Translations under genes and position numbers: made by a program
Part shown: in pieces, positions 22,030-35,300 of the stretch
How the letters are laid out: the number at the start of each line of letters is the position of its first letter
Position numbering within the stretch: position 1 is the stretch's first letter
Assembly: GCA_018389105.1 (NCBI GenBank)
Contig: JACATO010000978.1
Coordinates: 310,001 to 374,000, forward strand
DNA length: 64,000 nt
Source: Nautilus pompilius
Lineage: Eukaryota > Mollusca > Cephalopoda > Nautilida > Nautilidae
Direction: 5' to 3'
The notes under the pieces: model-generated
Seen by the model: the letters and a program-made list of their open reading frames with translations, nothing else
Told to the model about the DNA's origin: nothing
The model's database searches: none

Positions 22030-23650
22030 CAGCGGTGTGCAAAAGTCTTGCATGAAAATGACTAGACTTAGTTGTTATTTTGTAGAAATTGGTAACTATT
22101 GTATGGTTTCCGTGTTAATTGAAAGGTATCGGTGTCTTTAAACGGTTTATAACACTAAGATCCATTTTGTAATTGCACAGTCAAAATTTAAATGTTAACA
22201 AAATAATTTGCATGAAATCATTATGCGCAAAAGTGTTGCATAAACTACAAAAAAATTAGAATATATATTTTGTGCTATAATAGTTTAGGCGAGTAGAATA
22301 TAAATATGAAAAATCTGTCATTTTCCACTATTCTGATTCATTTTTGTTCAATATAGTGACGCCGAGAGCCCGATATTTGACCCCCGAACAGCTGACCACA
22401 ATCGTTCGCATGAAAGAAGATGGTGAAACTGAGTGGGTCGTTGCGGATCGTATCGGCTGCAATCAGGCGACGATATCTCGCACCCTGAAACGTTGGAAAG
22501 CTGATGGGAGCCTAATTTCGAAACGCAGAGCCGGCAGACCGTGGAAAACAACGGCTCGACAGGATCGTCTGATCGCCCGCGTGTCGAACTCGGACCGATT
22601 CCGCACTTCCACCGACATCCAGACCGCCTTGTCAAGGCACCACGGGATCCAGTTGGCCTCGTGCACCATCAGACGGCGTGTGATCCACATGGGACTGTTC
22701 GGGCGATCAGCACAGGAGAAGCCGTTCATCAGTCTGGAAATCGTCGAAAGCAACTGCAGTGGGCTCGTGACCATCTCCATTGGACCGTGGCCCAGTGGCC
22801 TCGAGTGTCGTTTTCCGACGAAAGAAAATTCGTGAGGGTCCACTCGGCGGGTCGGGTGCACGTTCGGCGATCGGTGTCCGAGAAATACCATTCTAATTGC
22901 ACTCGACCGACTCTGCAGGCAGGGGGAGATTCGGTCATGGTTTGGGGCTGTTTTCAATCGTCCGGTGTCGGTCCGTTGCATCACGTAGAGGGTCCAATGA
23001 ATATTCTTGACTATGCTAAGATCGTCTCGGACATTGTAGAACCGTATGTGTGTGACTACATGCTCCTGACAGCCATCTATCAGCAGGACAACACCCCAAT
23101 CCACACAACTAGGAGTGTCAAGGTCTTCATGGCAGAGTTGCGAATCCCCTCCTCGACTGGCCGGCTCAAAGCCCGGATCTCAATCCCATCGGAAACATTT
23201 GGCACTCGATTAAACTCAGCGTTAGCGCCAAAAAACCGATTTTAAACGGAAAATCGAGGAAGCCTGGTCGGAGTTCTGTAGTGACAATTGTCAGCGCTTG
23301 GTAGCCAGCATGCCTCGTCGTTGTGAACAAGTTATCAAGAATTTCGGATATTCTACTCATTATTGATAGATCTGATCACTTTCTGCATAATTGGAATTGA
23401 ATCTGAATTGATCAGATAGCTGTCTAGATTCTATGCAACACTTTTGCACAAGTTTATTTGATGCAAATGATTTTCTAAAAATTATAACTTTTCTTACAAT
23501 GAAACAATATGCTTGATATTATCGGAATAGATGCACAACAGTAATATATAAATACTGTAATGAACAAGATTTGATAACAACTGCTTTCGACAAAATGCGA
23601 GCTAATTTACAGGAAAAATTATTTTTATGCAAGACTTTTGCACACCGCTG
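22030..23650 (+). mobile_element. Full-length but dead Tc1-like (IR/DR) transposon
   Basis: Both ends are present and flanked by TA (22028-22029 and 23651-23652), the Tc1/mariner target duplication. The outer 24 bp, starting CAGCGGTGTGCAAAAGTCTT, are perfectly inverted at the two ends. A related inner motif, GCAAAAGTGTTGCAT, sits at 22227-22241 and inverted at 23433-23447, about 190 bp in from its outer counterpart on each side (22039-22053 and 23627-23641). That is the paired inverted-repeat/direct-repeat layout known from Sleeping Beauty-type elements. Length is 1621 bp. It carries one broken transposase gene. The intact ends mean it could in principle be moved by a related active transposase. 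Confidence 0.95.
22362..23366 (+). pseudogene. Tc1-like DD34E transposase, frameshifted
   Basis: Cut-and-paste transposase acting on the flanking ends. The likely original start codon near 22362 now reads ACG before PRARYLTPEQLTTIVRMKED. An N-terminal paired-type helix-turn-helix follows (IGCNQATISRTLKRWK, with GRP linker), then a second one (TSTDIQTAL...TIRRR). A frameshift near 22735-22745 moves the reading into the catalytic domain: VSFSDERKF with first Asp at 22817-22819, GGDSVMVWGCF, and QQDN with second Asp at 23087-23089. A second frameshift near 23150 precedes DWPAQSPDLNPIG, where the expected catalytic Glu is Gly (23191-23193). A third shift near 23240 restores the tail, which ends at TGA 23364-23366. 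At least three frameshifts, a lost start and a lost catalytic residue make it inactive. Confidence 0.93.
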
Positions 23651-23652
23651 TA

Positions 23653-24319
23653 TGTAGAGAGAAAAAGAAGTACCCTTATTTGTTATCCTCTATGTAGAGT
23701 TGCTGCTATAGCAACAGGCTGGTACTGAACTGAAGTTAGTTTGCCTTTATGCCATTGTTTCACTGTGATGGCGAATTTGCCGCACTTCTGACTGACACGA
23801 GAAACGCAGGGTATTTAATTAACCCTTATACAGTCGTTATACGGAAATATTTTTCTATAAAAATAATATTATAATTTGTACAAAGACGAGCTTACAGCAC
23901 TGAAGAAATCGGAGGAAATGATTACTGTAAGTTCGTTCGCAGTTCTGTGTCTGTATTTCCAACCTGACATTTAGCTGTTTAAAACCCTTATTTTCCTTTA
24001 AAAAAAAAAAAAAAAATTAACGATGTTTTTGTAGAGTCGGGTATAAGTTCTATTTCGTGTACGGAAGTTCGCGTTGCAGAGCCAGTTCTCGTACAACTCC
24101 AACAACAGACAGGACCGAACCAAAACGTCGCCAAGGCCGTCACAATGACAGAAACGCCAGTGCGATTTACTCACTAATCTAAATTCATCATCAGTCATTT
24201 AGTCAGGTTTTTCTAAACAATGTTGTCAATCGACATTTCTACTCTAATTTGTGAGACTACCTTCTTATATCGAGTTTCGTGCAAGAAAAATCGTTAATCA
24301 AATAATAAATAACACACAC
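23653..24319. other. Non-coding
   Basis: AT-rich, with an A run at 24000-24015. No gene recognised. Confidence 0.4.
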
Positions 24320-24442
24320 ATATATATATATATATATGAGAGAGAGATGGGGAGAGAGAGAGAGAGAGATGGAGAGAGAGATGGAGAGAGAGATGGAGGA
24401 GAGAGAGAGATGGAGAGAGAGAGAGAGAGATGGAGAGAGAGA
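24320..24442. repeat. (TA)n followed by GA/GATGG microsatellite
   Basis: Short TA repeat at about 24322-24338, then GAGAGA with regular GATGGAGAG interruptions to 24442. Confidence 0.93.
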
Positions 24443-27432
24443 AATTAAATGTGGTTAAAGGGTTAAATGTGATTTATTACGTCTAACAGAAATGCAAGAT
24501 GCTAATGAATTTTAAGAATAAAAATAGCTTTAATTAATTTTACAATGATATTACTGTGTAAAGTACAGTATTTCGTTACACAGGCTCTGTATTTTCATTA
24601 GCGCTACACATTTCCTAAGTTACCATCTGAAGCCACGTTCTCTATGTTCCGAGACTTACTTGGTAGTAGGTGCCACCGGTGAATATTAGCTACGCAGAAA
24701 GGTTGGTCTATAAATATTTGTTGAGCTCGAAAATTGCTCTTGCATATTTAATGCGATCGATAGGCGTCTCGGCGAGTTTTAAATTATTAAACGGTCCGAC
24801 GTATCAATAATTCAACACTGGTTTTTGTCGAGTGCAAGCATATATTCGAGTTCATAGCATTAGATTTAAATTGATTTGAGATATAATGAAGCGGATTCAG
24901 AAATCTCGTAATTTTCTCTCATGTATACTGTGTGCTTATACACAAACAAATAGGTTTCGACGACCTCTCCAATGCGAACAGCCATCGATACGTGATGATC
25001 GATTTCGATAGTAGATTTTAAATCACAGGTATGAGTAAGATATATTACCATAGTAGATTACGTCTCGTTGCCTGGTATATATTCTAAACATTGGAACAAA
25101 ACGTTCTGTTGTGATAGAGACGGGGGGCGTGGAACTATCTTATATGATGAATAATACATTATTTTTTTAAATATTTGTGAGACAAAAAAGGAATAAGACA
25201 TACTTGGCTCTGGATTGGTATGGATATCATTATTTATATTTTAAAAATATCTAACAGATTTGAACATCTTAAGAAAGTAAAATATCGAGCACCGAGTGAC
25301 CTTAGGAAGTATCTGGTGATTTATAGGGTGAAGTGACTACCGATAAACAGGTGCGTGTAGTCGTAGCTTTGTCCAATCGTGGATATTTATTGCAAGCACA
25401 AAGATTTAGGATCTCAAGGAACTGAGGGGCATTACCTGGCTCCAAAGTGTGTGTGTGTGTTACAGAGTGCTTGTACATCTACGAGCTACCGCAACAATTC
25501 CTGTCTTCTGCGGCCAACATCGACCCCTAGATACCTCTTCCTTAATGCACAAGTCGGCCACCACAGCGGGATGTTTAAACCTGACCTTGACTGGCACTAT
25601 TTAAAGTTCCGTTATCAGCGGTGATGGTTAACACGGTACTAGCCATGCCACCAAAGCTAACGCAATGTCAAAGAACACGATACTGTTGGACGCAATTAGT
25701 AGTGTCCTTGTTTATAATTTAATGGTTAGTTTATATACAGTAAGCTATAACTACTGATTGCAGCATTAGTAGACTTAACATCTTGGAGACATTATCTAGT
25801 TTTATCCAAAAAAGGCGCCTGGTGAACGATAGCATGCAGCGTTATTGCCTAAAAGCTCTCGGCCGTTCTCGTGTTATCACTCGCAATGTTATCAAAAACG
25901 GTTATTCTGCACCATGAATAACTTATACGCACTGAATCAGCAGGGTGTGTGATAGTTTTTATCCATGCTTGCTTGTATCGGTGTGAGAGACTCATACCTG
26001 TGGGACGTAGATAAGGTACATTCAACTGATGATTCAGTTGCACCTACAGGTGATCGATCAGATTTATATATCAGGGTGTAGGGTACCCGTGATGGAGAAT
26101 GCATATTTTGGTTTTCTCTCTCCGACTGAGGTTTTACGTGAGGCGCGAGATGTAGCACTGTTCTCCCAAAGGATATGGCTATCGAATCTCAGCAATCCTT
26201 GTTGGTAAATGGCAGATAGGTTCCTTAAAATGGGAAGGTATTCGATGAACAGCAAATCAATGTTTCTACCGTCCCCCAAAATGAACGAAGCCGATACCTT
26301 AACAGGTCGGCCCTGACTGTATCGACGTCGAAGTCCTTGTTAGGTCCTTCCTCAAGCCCATTCCCGACTTCCAGACGTTCGTAGCCAAGACAATGGAGAT
26401 GACGTTAGACTGTTCTCCGCCTCATTTTCTTTTGTGGTGAGACTCAGGTCTTTTTTCGTTTTTATTTTTGGTGTTGTGCGGTGTTTAGGGATGTGTTTGT
26501 GAAGTTGCATATGTATGTGGGTGTGGCTGGATCGGTTCCACGACCGGCCGTCTCAGCTGTTTACAAGTGAGGTCTTATTTCGTGGTTTATACATCACGTG
26601 GCCCAGCTGACAACGAGGCAGTTTCTCACCGAGGCATAACGACGGACCAGGCGGTCGCCGGATACAGAATCTCGCTCCCAGACCAGACTGAGCTTCAGGA
26701 ATTCTTTAATGTTCCTAAAACATTATTCAGAAGCATGGAAGATCGAGTTACATACGGAGCTTCTTTATCGAATCGTAACGCGATCTTCTTGGCCTAACCA
26801 GCCTGCTAATAGCGTTGGTTGGTTTGTTGCCATACGCCATGGTGAATTGGTAAGTCTATAACAGGAGAATCAGAAATAAAGACGAACGATTTTAATTTTC
26901 CACCACAGAAATCCAAAAACAAACCGAGGAAATTCTTGTTGGCCTGACTTTTACGAAGGCGGGCAAAATTCAGCAGATTTGCGACTACTAACATGGCTTA
27001 AGCACGGACACGTAAGGGGTAAGAAAAAGATTATTTATCTTTTCCTTTGATTCCAAGTGGTTCAGACATTCGATTTTGTCTTTATACGCCCCACGCTGTC
27101 ATGAAAGTCTTCGATCTAAGTTTGGCATTTAAAAATGGTTTCGTTTTAATTGTATACTAGAATCCTTTTGTCTATTGAAAATCTCAGAATTCTGTTTATA
27201 TTGTCGCAATTATAATTACCATACATAAAAATATTAATTTTGTTCTCAATGTTAGTGTAATCTTAACTTTTTTCCTTCTTTTTTCATTCAGTGTCGGATC
27301 TGTAATATAAATATGGTTTTGTCTGGCGTAAAAATTGCGCTTCAGTGTTTATATCAAATAAAGCTTTGATTTTTTCTGTATGTATTCATTTGTTATGGCA
27401 TTCACATCTAAAAATGAACACGTGCAAATTAA
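24443..27432. other. Non-coding, no recognised gene
   Basis: Short frames at 24866-25051 (-), 25379-25624 (+), 25849-26279 (-) and 26567-26797 (+) show no known domain. Nothing else supported. Confidence 0.4.
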
Positions 27433-27604
27433 ATGAGAGAGAGAGAGAGAAAGAGATGGAGAGAGAGAGTGAGATGGAGAGAGAGAGAGAGAGAAAGAGA
27501 TGAAAAGAGAGAGAGAGAAAGAGATGAAGAGAGAGAGAGAAGAGAGAGAGAGAGAAGAGAGAGAGAGAAAGAGATGAAGAGAGAGAGAGAGAGAGAGAGA
27601 GAGA
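27433..27604. repeat. (GA)n microsatellite with GATG interruptions
   Basis: About 170 bp of GAGAGA with AAGAGATGAAGAG interruptions. Ser/Leu-rich minus-strand frames are by-products. Confidence 0.95.
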
Positions 27605-29329
27605 CAAGATGACGAAAATGTCGACAAAATGTGTATAGGGCCATAACTATGACATATTTACATTTTTAAAACTAAAAGACGTCATTAATCAAGTGTCTGG
27701 CTAAAACAAATTTTGTTGATGGGCCAGAAAATAATAGATGTTGCTTTTACAGCCCCTCTCGCAGAATATACATTAGGAAATCTTGAGCATTATAGAACAG
27801 TTGGTCTTCTTTTGAATTCTGGCGGCATTCTCTACCTTCTGCGTATACCTTTCCGTTAGATTTTCAGGTGGTACCTATGCTTCCATAAGCAGCTTGGTAA
27901 ATGACAATATTTATGATTCAGAACTGCTGCTGGTTTGGTCTTTCAGCTCGCAGTCTTCTGATAGCCATCGTTGTGCAACTCGGCTGTTTGTGCCTTGGCA
28001 TGTAAAGTTTCTTTCCTCGCTGTCGATGCGTCTACCATCTCCCGTCACGTTCCGCCAAATGGCTCCGCTCTCTTGGAAGACGAGATCGCCTTTTCAGTTT
28101 CATATCGCAAGAGGTGGGAAGACTCTGTGACGACTAACGTAAGTAGCCGTGCCCAGTTTCTCATTATCCCAAACGCATGCTTTCATCCGGTTTCGCTTGC
28201 TACTGTGTTATAATACACTAAGAAGTCAGTTTTCAGCTGTGTGTCTTTGAGTAGAGAGACTCCCTGAAGCTGCCAGTGCTGAAGAGAAATCAGCATCGTC
28301 TAGTATTAGGTTTGGAACTTCGTAGAAGCGCTGCTAACCTGATTGGTTGTTAACGACTCTTAAATTACGGAATATTATTAGTAAATAAACGAGTGTTCAG
28401 CATACAGATGACAAAATAAAAAATCATGATTACGGTCAAAAAAATGTAGACATAATGCATTCCTAAAGGGGAAGCGTGACTTAATTCTGTACAGATTTTA
28501 CAACTAAAGGTTTGTGTCAATTCCCAGTGCACCTGTATGTCAAGTTAAGATTGACATTAGTTCCTCTTTAAAAAGTAGTTCTTGGACAGATTAAAGTGCA
28601 AAATAAATAAGCAGAATATATAAAATAAAAATATGAATATGTATAAGGGATATTTTGTTATGATTTGTGCGAATTTAATGCAGGTAAAATATTTGAACAC
28701 TTCAGATTTGAGAATAATCATCGACAGATAGAAAATCGTTTTTCGCAAAAAGTGGACACTGCTCGATGCATTTAATAACTTGGTAATGATGAACAGGAGT
28801 CACTATCTAAGGACCGCAAGGTCACATGATTATTAGTGATCCGGTCCGTAGCCTCGCTAGCTTCTCCTCGGTAAGTTGTCGTCGAAACGTACGTTAAATT
28901 GTCTTTGTTCGGTAACTTCTGAAACATGAACCCTCTAATAAGGATATTGATACGCCAGCTTTCCACCAGGGCCGAGATGAGTGTAAATGATCGTACAAGA
29001 GGCCTTCAACAAAATACAGGAGAACGATATAAGACGAACAGGAACTAAGCTGACGACAAATAGAAGCCAAAAGAAACTCATCTTTAGGATAACAAGATGA
29101 ACGTGTTACTAACATAAAAAATACGGAAAATTTATCAAGAAAACGCTTTTAAACTTCATTATAAATTAACAATAGACAACATATTATGATTTTGCGTTAA
29201 CTGTTTCTTTTTTTACGGTAACAACATGTGCTGAAATATTTTGAAATTACCAGGTATTATGAGATGAGATTCTGCCTACAAGAGATTGGGGGAATTAAGC
29301 GTGACAATTGAAATATTTTAATGGGAACA

Positions 29330-29332
<3 letters not shown>
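27605..29332. other. Non-coding, no recognised gene
   Basis: Overlapping frames at 27894-28213 (+) and 28772-29115 (-) have no recognisable motif. Confidence 0.4.

Positions 29333-29374
<42 letters not shown>
29333..29374. repeat. (AT)n microsatellite
   Basis: About 42 bp of uninterrupted AT repeat, a likely cruciform-prone and length-variable site. Confidence 0.95.
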
Positions 29375-29378
<4 letters not shown>

Positions 29379-32300
29379 TGCATTTACAAGAAAATCAGGC
29401 CAAATTTATCATGTACCCGGATTTTTTCAGTTTATTTTAAACCCGATGCTATCTCGGTGCAATATTCCACTTAAATATCTTATATATCATGGAAATTTAC
29501 ACATAATATCAAATGATTTTCTGCAGCACGAAGATGCTCAGTATTTTTAGTTAAAATGTGTAAACTGATTGTTTTCAAAGATAATTTTGAAACACCAAAC
29601 AACTGCTGATTAAATCTCAGCCTGTTAGTATGACAGATATTAGCTTTATCACTTCCAGAGATGTAATAGCGATGGTAAAGAAGATGGAAGTAGACGGCGA
29701 GTCGGTTTCAAAGCTTCCATAACCCAACCGTGCGAAGACATGGAAACCTGATCACGTCACACGATTTTTTTCTTTTCGCATCTTTCAATCGTATCTCGCA
29801 TCGTCATCCTTGCGACCAGTCATGACAGTATATGAGATAATGCGTATTTTTCGTGACTTCAGATGAGACATTGCGACGTCTGTGTTATCTGATTTGCGAT
29901 TTTCTGCAACTACGACTGAAATCATTTTTTTTTTAAATTACAAAGCCAAAGGAATTGAGACTTAGTGCCGAATCTACAGGAAAAGATGTGTTCAAATGGT
30001 AACGGGATGCAGCGGTCGAGACTTACGGCACCAGCTGTCTGTCCACCTAGCCATCCTAACCCCAGCGATTACTCGAAGTCGCAGCAGTCGTTTACAGTGG
30101 AAATACTCGAAATGGAATCGGTGGAGCCTGTAGATAAGAAAAAGGAGCGAATAACTGATATGCAACGTTTCTGTTTCCGAAAAAAAAGACACCTGCAACG
30201 CTAATGCCAACTGCGAAGATACAATTACACCGTGTGTCACATGCTGAAGACAGACATAATACTGATGAAATTATTTCTGCGCAACCGAACCTTTCAGGTC
30301 TAAACTATGATAAAAAAAATTGACTTATATTTTATTACTTTACGTTCTTAAGCAATTTTATATGCACGAATTACCTAAACTGGAGAGAAGTTCTCGTACA
30401 ATTATACTTTTAGATCCCCGGCCGTCGGCAGAGTTTTACTTTAAAAGTCTGCGCTACGAAGCTGTATCCAGCCAGGTATTTAATTATGCTTAGATCAGTA
30501 ATGGTTACTTCTGCCGGTGCAGGTATGAAAAGTTGGGGGGGTTAGTGAATAATACCCCACTTACGTTCTTTTTTGTTCTTGTTTGCAAGCACATTGGTAT
30601 TACATTACAAATAGATGAAGTAAATATATAATCACCAATCGCCCACAACGTAATCTATAATATATTTACAGTACGGATCCTATTAATAATTTTAAAAAGG
30701 CAACCACCCCCAATTATTCTCCAGGTGTCCTACACATCTGAAAAGGTGGGATGCCCTAAGCTGGATACGAAACAGACATTTAATTTACTATCTGTTGGAG
30801 TCCGGATGGTTTTAATGAACAGTATCCGATGATACACTTTTATAGTTTATCATATTACATCTGATAACATAATTGTTCTCTCTGTAATCTTATATAACGA
30901 CGAGAACGTGAAAACACTGATAATCGCGTTGTTTCAGCACAAAGATGTGTAACAAAAGTTGTACATGTATATTAATGTGAAGTATATTAATGGCGACATG
31001 CGATACTTAAAGATCAAGTAATGGCTGCAACTAATATTTTTAGTGGGTTAGGTGTCAGGCGTCTGCCCAGGTTTCGTATTTAATTTTAACGTCTATGGTA
31101 ACGAGAGATTAATTATTATTATTATTATTATTATTATTTTTTTTAAAAAATATATAAGTTTAAAGAACGCACAGTTCTGTGGTGGGGAAAAAAACCGCGA
31201 CTCTCGCTGTAATATCTCTGTTAATTCTGATTGGTTATGAACTCTGAAGAAGCCGACCTGATGTAAGGGTGGGAAATGCTTGGCGGATCTGCCTGATCTG
31301 AGTGAAGATGAGTGCCCGTCGCGCCGAGGTTTTAGTATCAGCTCAGAAGGGTTGGCCGGTTCATTTGTGGAGCTCGGTCTTAAGAGTATGCTATCCTGGA
31401 ATCCCGATCTGAAGACACAAGAGAGGACGGTTTGGGTTAGGAGGCCCTGGCAAAGACCCACCGGTGATGACGCTGGTAGAAGTCAATAATGCCGGCGACA
31501 GAGGAGCTGTTAGTTGACCATATAAAGCTTATTAAAAGGAGGGACTTGGTCATCTCTGGACTTCTTGGTCCAGAGATTTTAGTTACCGAATTTGTTTATT
31601 ATGAAGTTAAGGGGATCTCCGTGACGGATAAAAGTAGGCGAAGTTCGACTCAATCAGCATGTGACCAGTTTTTAAGAGAAACACACGGGTAGTAGAGAGT
31701 TAAGCCGTCCGTCCCCCTGTTGCCCCCCCTTTTCCCTCGTTACCTGGTCTTTGTTGGCGTTTCCTTTCTGGGACGGCCATAGCTTCCGTGGAAGAGAGCG
31801 TGAATGAACGGCGTTGAATTCTGTGTTTGGGATGGGGAATAACTCTACCTATCTTAATCGTTTTCCAAGGGAGACAAATCGAGAGAGAGCAATAACAGCA
31901 GAAAAGTAACTTACGAACACATTTAACAATATTATAGACGCATAAATTCGAAAACAAAATATAGCAATTTAAGCTGAACTGTAGACACCCAGCGCTCGCT
32001 GCACTTCATTGAGAATTGTTTTAACCTTTAGAAGACATTTTTACAAAGGTTTCTGATAGTTTATTTGCGCCGGTTCTCTTTTTGACAGGGTAAGCATTCG
32101 TGTCGTTAATTTCTTACTGTGTACGGTCTTCGTAGAGGAGGTAGACTGCGTACATCTCTTTATTATTGGAATTTCACCAGCAACAGCAAAAAGGTTCGTG
32201 GTCGGTTAATTATTGCAGGAGTCACCCAATTAAAGCAAACCGCAAAATCTTGCGATTTTCAGAATGAATTAATAATGTTAATATATATACATTTGCTAAG

Positions 32301-35300
32301 GGAAAAACGTTGCTATTCGACTGTTTGTTGTCTCCCTTTAAAAGCAACAACGATCCCCAAGAGTTATTTCCCATTGTAAAGTGAATACAGGTAATAGTAA
32401 TAATTTGATTTCAGCATTAATCTCAAACGACGCCACCTCGTCGAGTGAAAACTAGAAGAATCCTCTCATCCTTGGTTCGATTCGAGACCCACTCACAGCA
32501 ATGTGTTGACTCGGCCCGCACTTCTCTTGCCAGCTAATGCAGTTATACAGATAATCCAAGAGAAGACCTCTTCACCCACACCCAGATATCACCTGTAACG
32601 CGGACTTATGAAGCTCTGACGAAGACAAAAGAACCTCAACCAACTAATATAACACACGATCTGATTTTACGGGCAAAGAGAACCTTCTATGTACCTTTGT
32701 TTGTCAAAAGCAATAGGAGTAATAACAAACAAATTTACATGTTGGCGAAAGTGAAGCTGTTTCCGCTGAAGGGAAGCTTCGAAATATGGTCAAGTGGAGA
32801 CAACCCACCGCGGATGTGCAAGTTTGTTTACAGAATTTCCCCACGCACTACGTTGCCAACGATCGCAAATTTTAATTGACAGTATTTTTATTTCATCAGC
32901 ACATTCTAACGAAAAAGAAAGCAAACATAACCATCGTTTACAATCAGTGCACGGTTTTCTTCTGTCAAGAGAATAAATATTATTCAGGCGATGAGCAAAT
33001 ACATAGTGGACAGCTTATGACGCGAACTTGAAGAGACGATGTGCATCGCTGATGGTGGTAGACGTTGCCTGGCAATGGCAAATGCGTGGGATGGTTAGTT
33101 TCTCATCTAACGAACAAACAAGACAACGGAACGAGATTTTGCCATAACTACATTGATTGTAAATGCTTGTTTTGGAAACGTATTAATAAATCCGACACTA
33201 AATCACCACACAATCTCAGAGGTCGGTTAATTCAGGCCTTGAGGAAGGGCTAGGTTGTATTAGTTAGTTGAATTATTAATAATAGGGTGATAGAGGGGAA
33301 GCTCAACCTTCTCACCTCTGTAAACAACTCGTCGCAAGCATATTTTTGGTCCATCGAGACGGTGGGAGTTGCCTCCCTTCCATCATATAGTTATCAAGTA
33401 AAGATACTATTGAAAATGTAGCATGCGTTGTTAACGTTTCTCGAGCAGAAAGTTTGAAAAAGTCGGTCAACGGCGGTATAATAAACAAACGAAAAACAGT
33501 TTTGTTCTTCTCAAGAATATATATTATCGCCACAAACAAAATACAGAACAAAGAGAATCGCAACTCCAAAATGTCAGTACTGTGTTTGTGAAAGTGAAGA
33601 GTTGTCGCCCTCTGTTCCTCATGGTTTAGATTCTCTTTATTATTAATAATATTATAGTTAAAATATTTTAGATTCCTAATTTATATAATTTTTTTTAAAA
33701 TCTAAACGTACTGAAACATTAGTTTTCTGCAGATATAATGTAGCATTAACGTTAGTTTTTGTACAAAACATCAAATAAATTACAAACCAAAACAACGAAA
33801 GCTATTCGTGGCAAGGGAGGCTGAAGGAAAAAGATGGGATTCGTGTCAAATCCCAGCCATCCAGTCAGCTCCACGCACGACGATTTTGGTCGTTAAAGGG
33901 TTGGGAGTTAGCCCGGCTCTTTCATCTGCTGGGTGGTTTAAACCACCGTGCGATAAGACTTTTCTCTTATCACCGACAGTAGGACAAGAATGCATAGGGT
34001 GCAGACTTCGGTATCCGTTCCTTATCCAATGCTGTCACTCAACAACTAAAGCTGCGACAGTATTTCCGGTTCATTAAGCCTGACCGTTGTCTTAAAGCGA
34101 CAAAACCATCAGTCTAAACCAGACTTTAGGCTGCTGAACTGGGAGAGTTCGACTTAAACCTGAGAAAGAAAAGGAAAAGGGATAAGATTGTCTCGCTGAT
34201 CTTCGACATTAATTTCTCTCTTAAAATATCGTATCTTTATACGGGTCCATTAAGTTTCTAAAAAGAATGGTTTGAAACGGTGTTTTCAGCGTAAATGAAT
34301 TAGCTTCTGCTGTATTATTTTTTTATGTTTTAAGGCCATAAATTGTTTGGGAAATTTATATTTATCGTTTTAATTAAGTTTGAAAAAAGATTATATTTAA
34401 TTAATAGGAAAAATTGCAAATTGAATTCAGACAACAAAAAAGCAACTCAATTACGAATATTTACAAAGGTAACTAATGTAAATTTTATAGATAATTTGCA
34501 TATATTTTCTACGTTAATTTACAAATTAAATTAACATAAAAGTGATAAAGAAACTGGACAGGTTCCTTTTTGTTTTAAGGCTTTCTCCAAAGAAATGCGA
34601 GGAAGAGAAGCAAAGTCTTTTGTTTAACATGGTTTAATTGAAGTGGGTAGATGGAGAATGAATAAGGGTTGAATCTGACGTCCGCAGGGATTAATTACTG
34701 GGTACTCCGGAGTGGTGTTCATAACTAAAGGATGGAGGAGAGAGGAGAGATAATGTTTCTGCCATGGCAAAGTTCACCTGATGAAGGAAAGACTTAAACG
34801 AGGGGACAAAGCATTGAAATAAACTCATGATATGATTTTGATGTCTCTTTGCTACAATTGGTCACCCACCGAAGAGAATTCGAATCATTAACTCGTTTGT
34901 CGGTTCTTACTTTCACCGACCGAGATCCGCTGTCGTCATCTTGGCAGCGCACCGAGCGTCGACCATTCCGAATCCTTGCAATGACGACACGTTACTGGCC
35001 TGATTTTTTGAATATGGATTTAGCGCCTTCATTCAAAAGGTTCACGAACGGTGGGACTTCAAATGCTAAAGTTTCGACTTAATTTGCTGACGTTTTAGAA
35101 AAAAAGTTGTTGTTGTCTTATTAACCCTTGCTTCTCCAAAACCAGACGAAGTAACATCTGTACATTATCCTTAAATCTGCTTTCCAATTTGAATCAGACA
35201 GATGTTCTGTAATCCACGCAGTTAACGTGAATACCTAGGGTTTAGATAAATGACTCAAAGTCCTTCCGAACTCGTTAAATGCCATACGGAGAAGGTATAA

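Noticed and set aside
32440..32640. tRNA-derived SINE suggested by GGTTCGATTCGAG near 32473
   Set aside because: No A box at the right distance and no tail structure seen.
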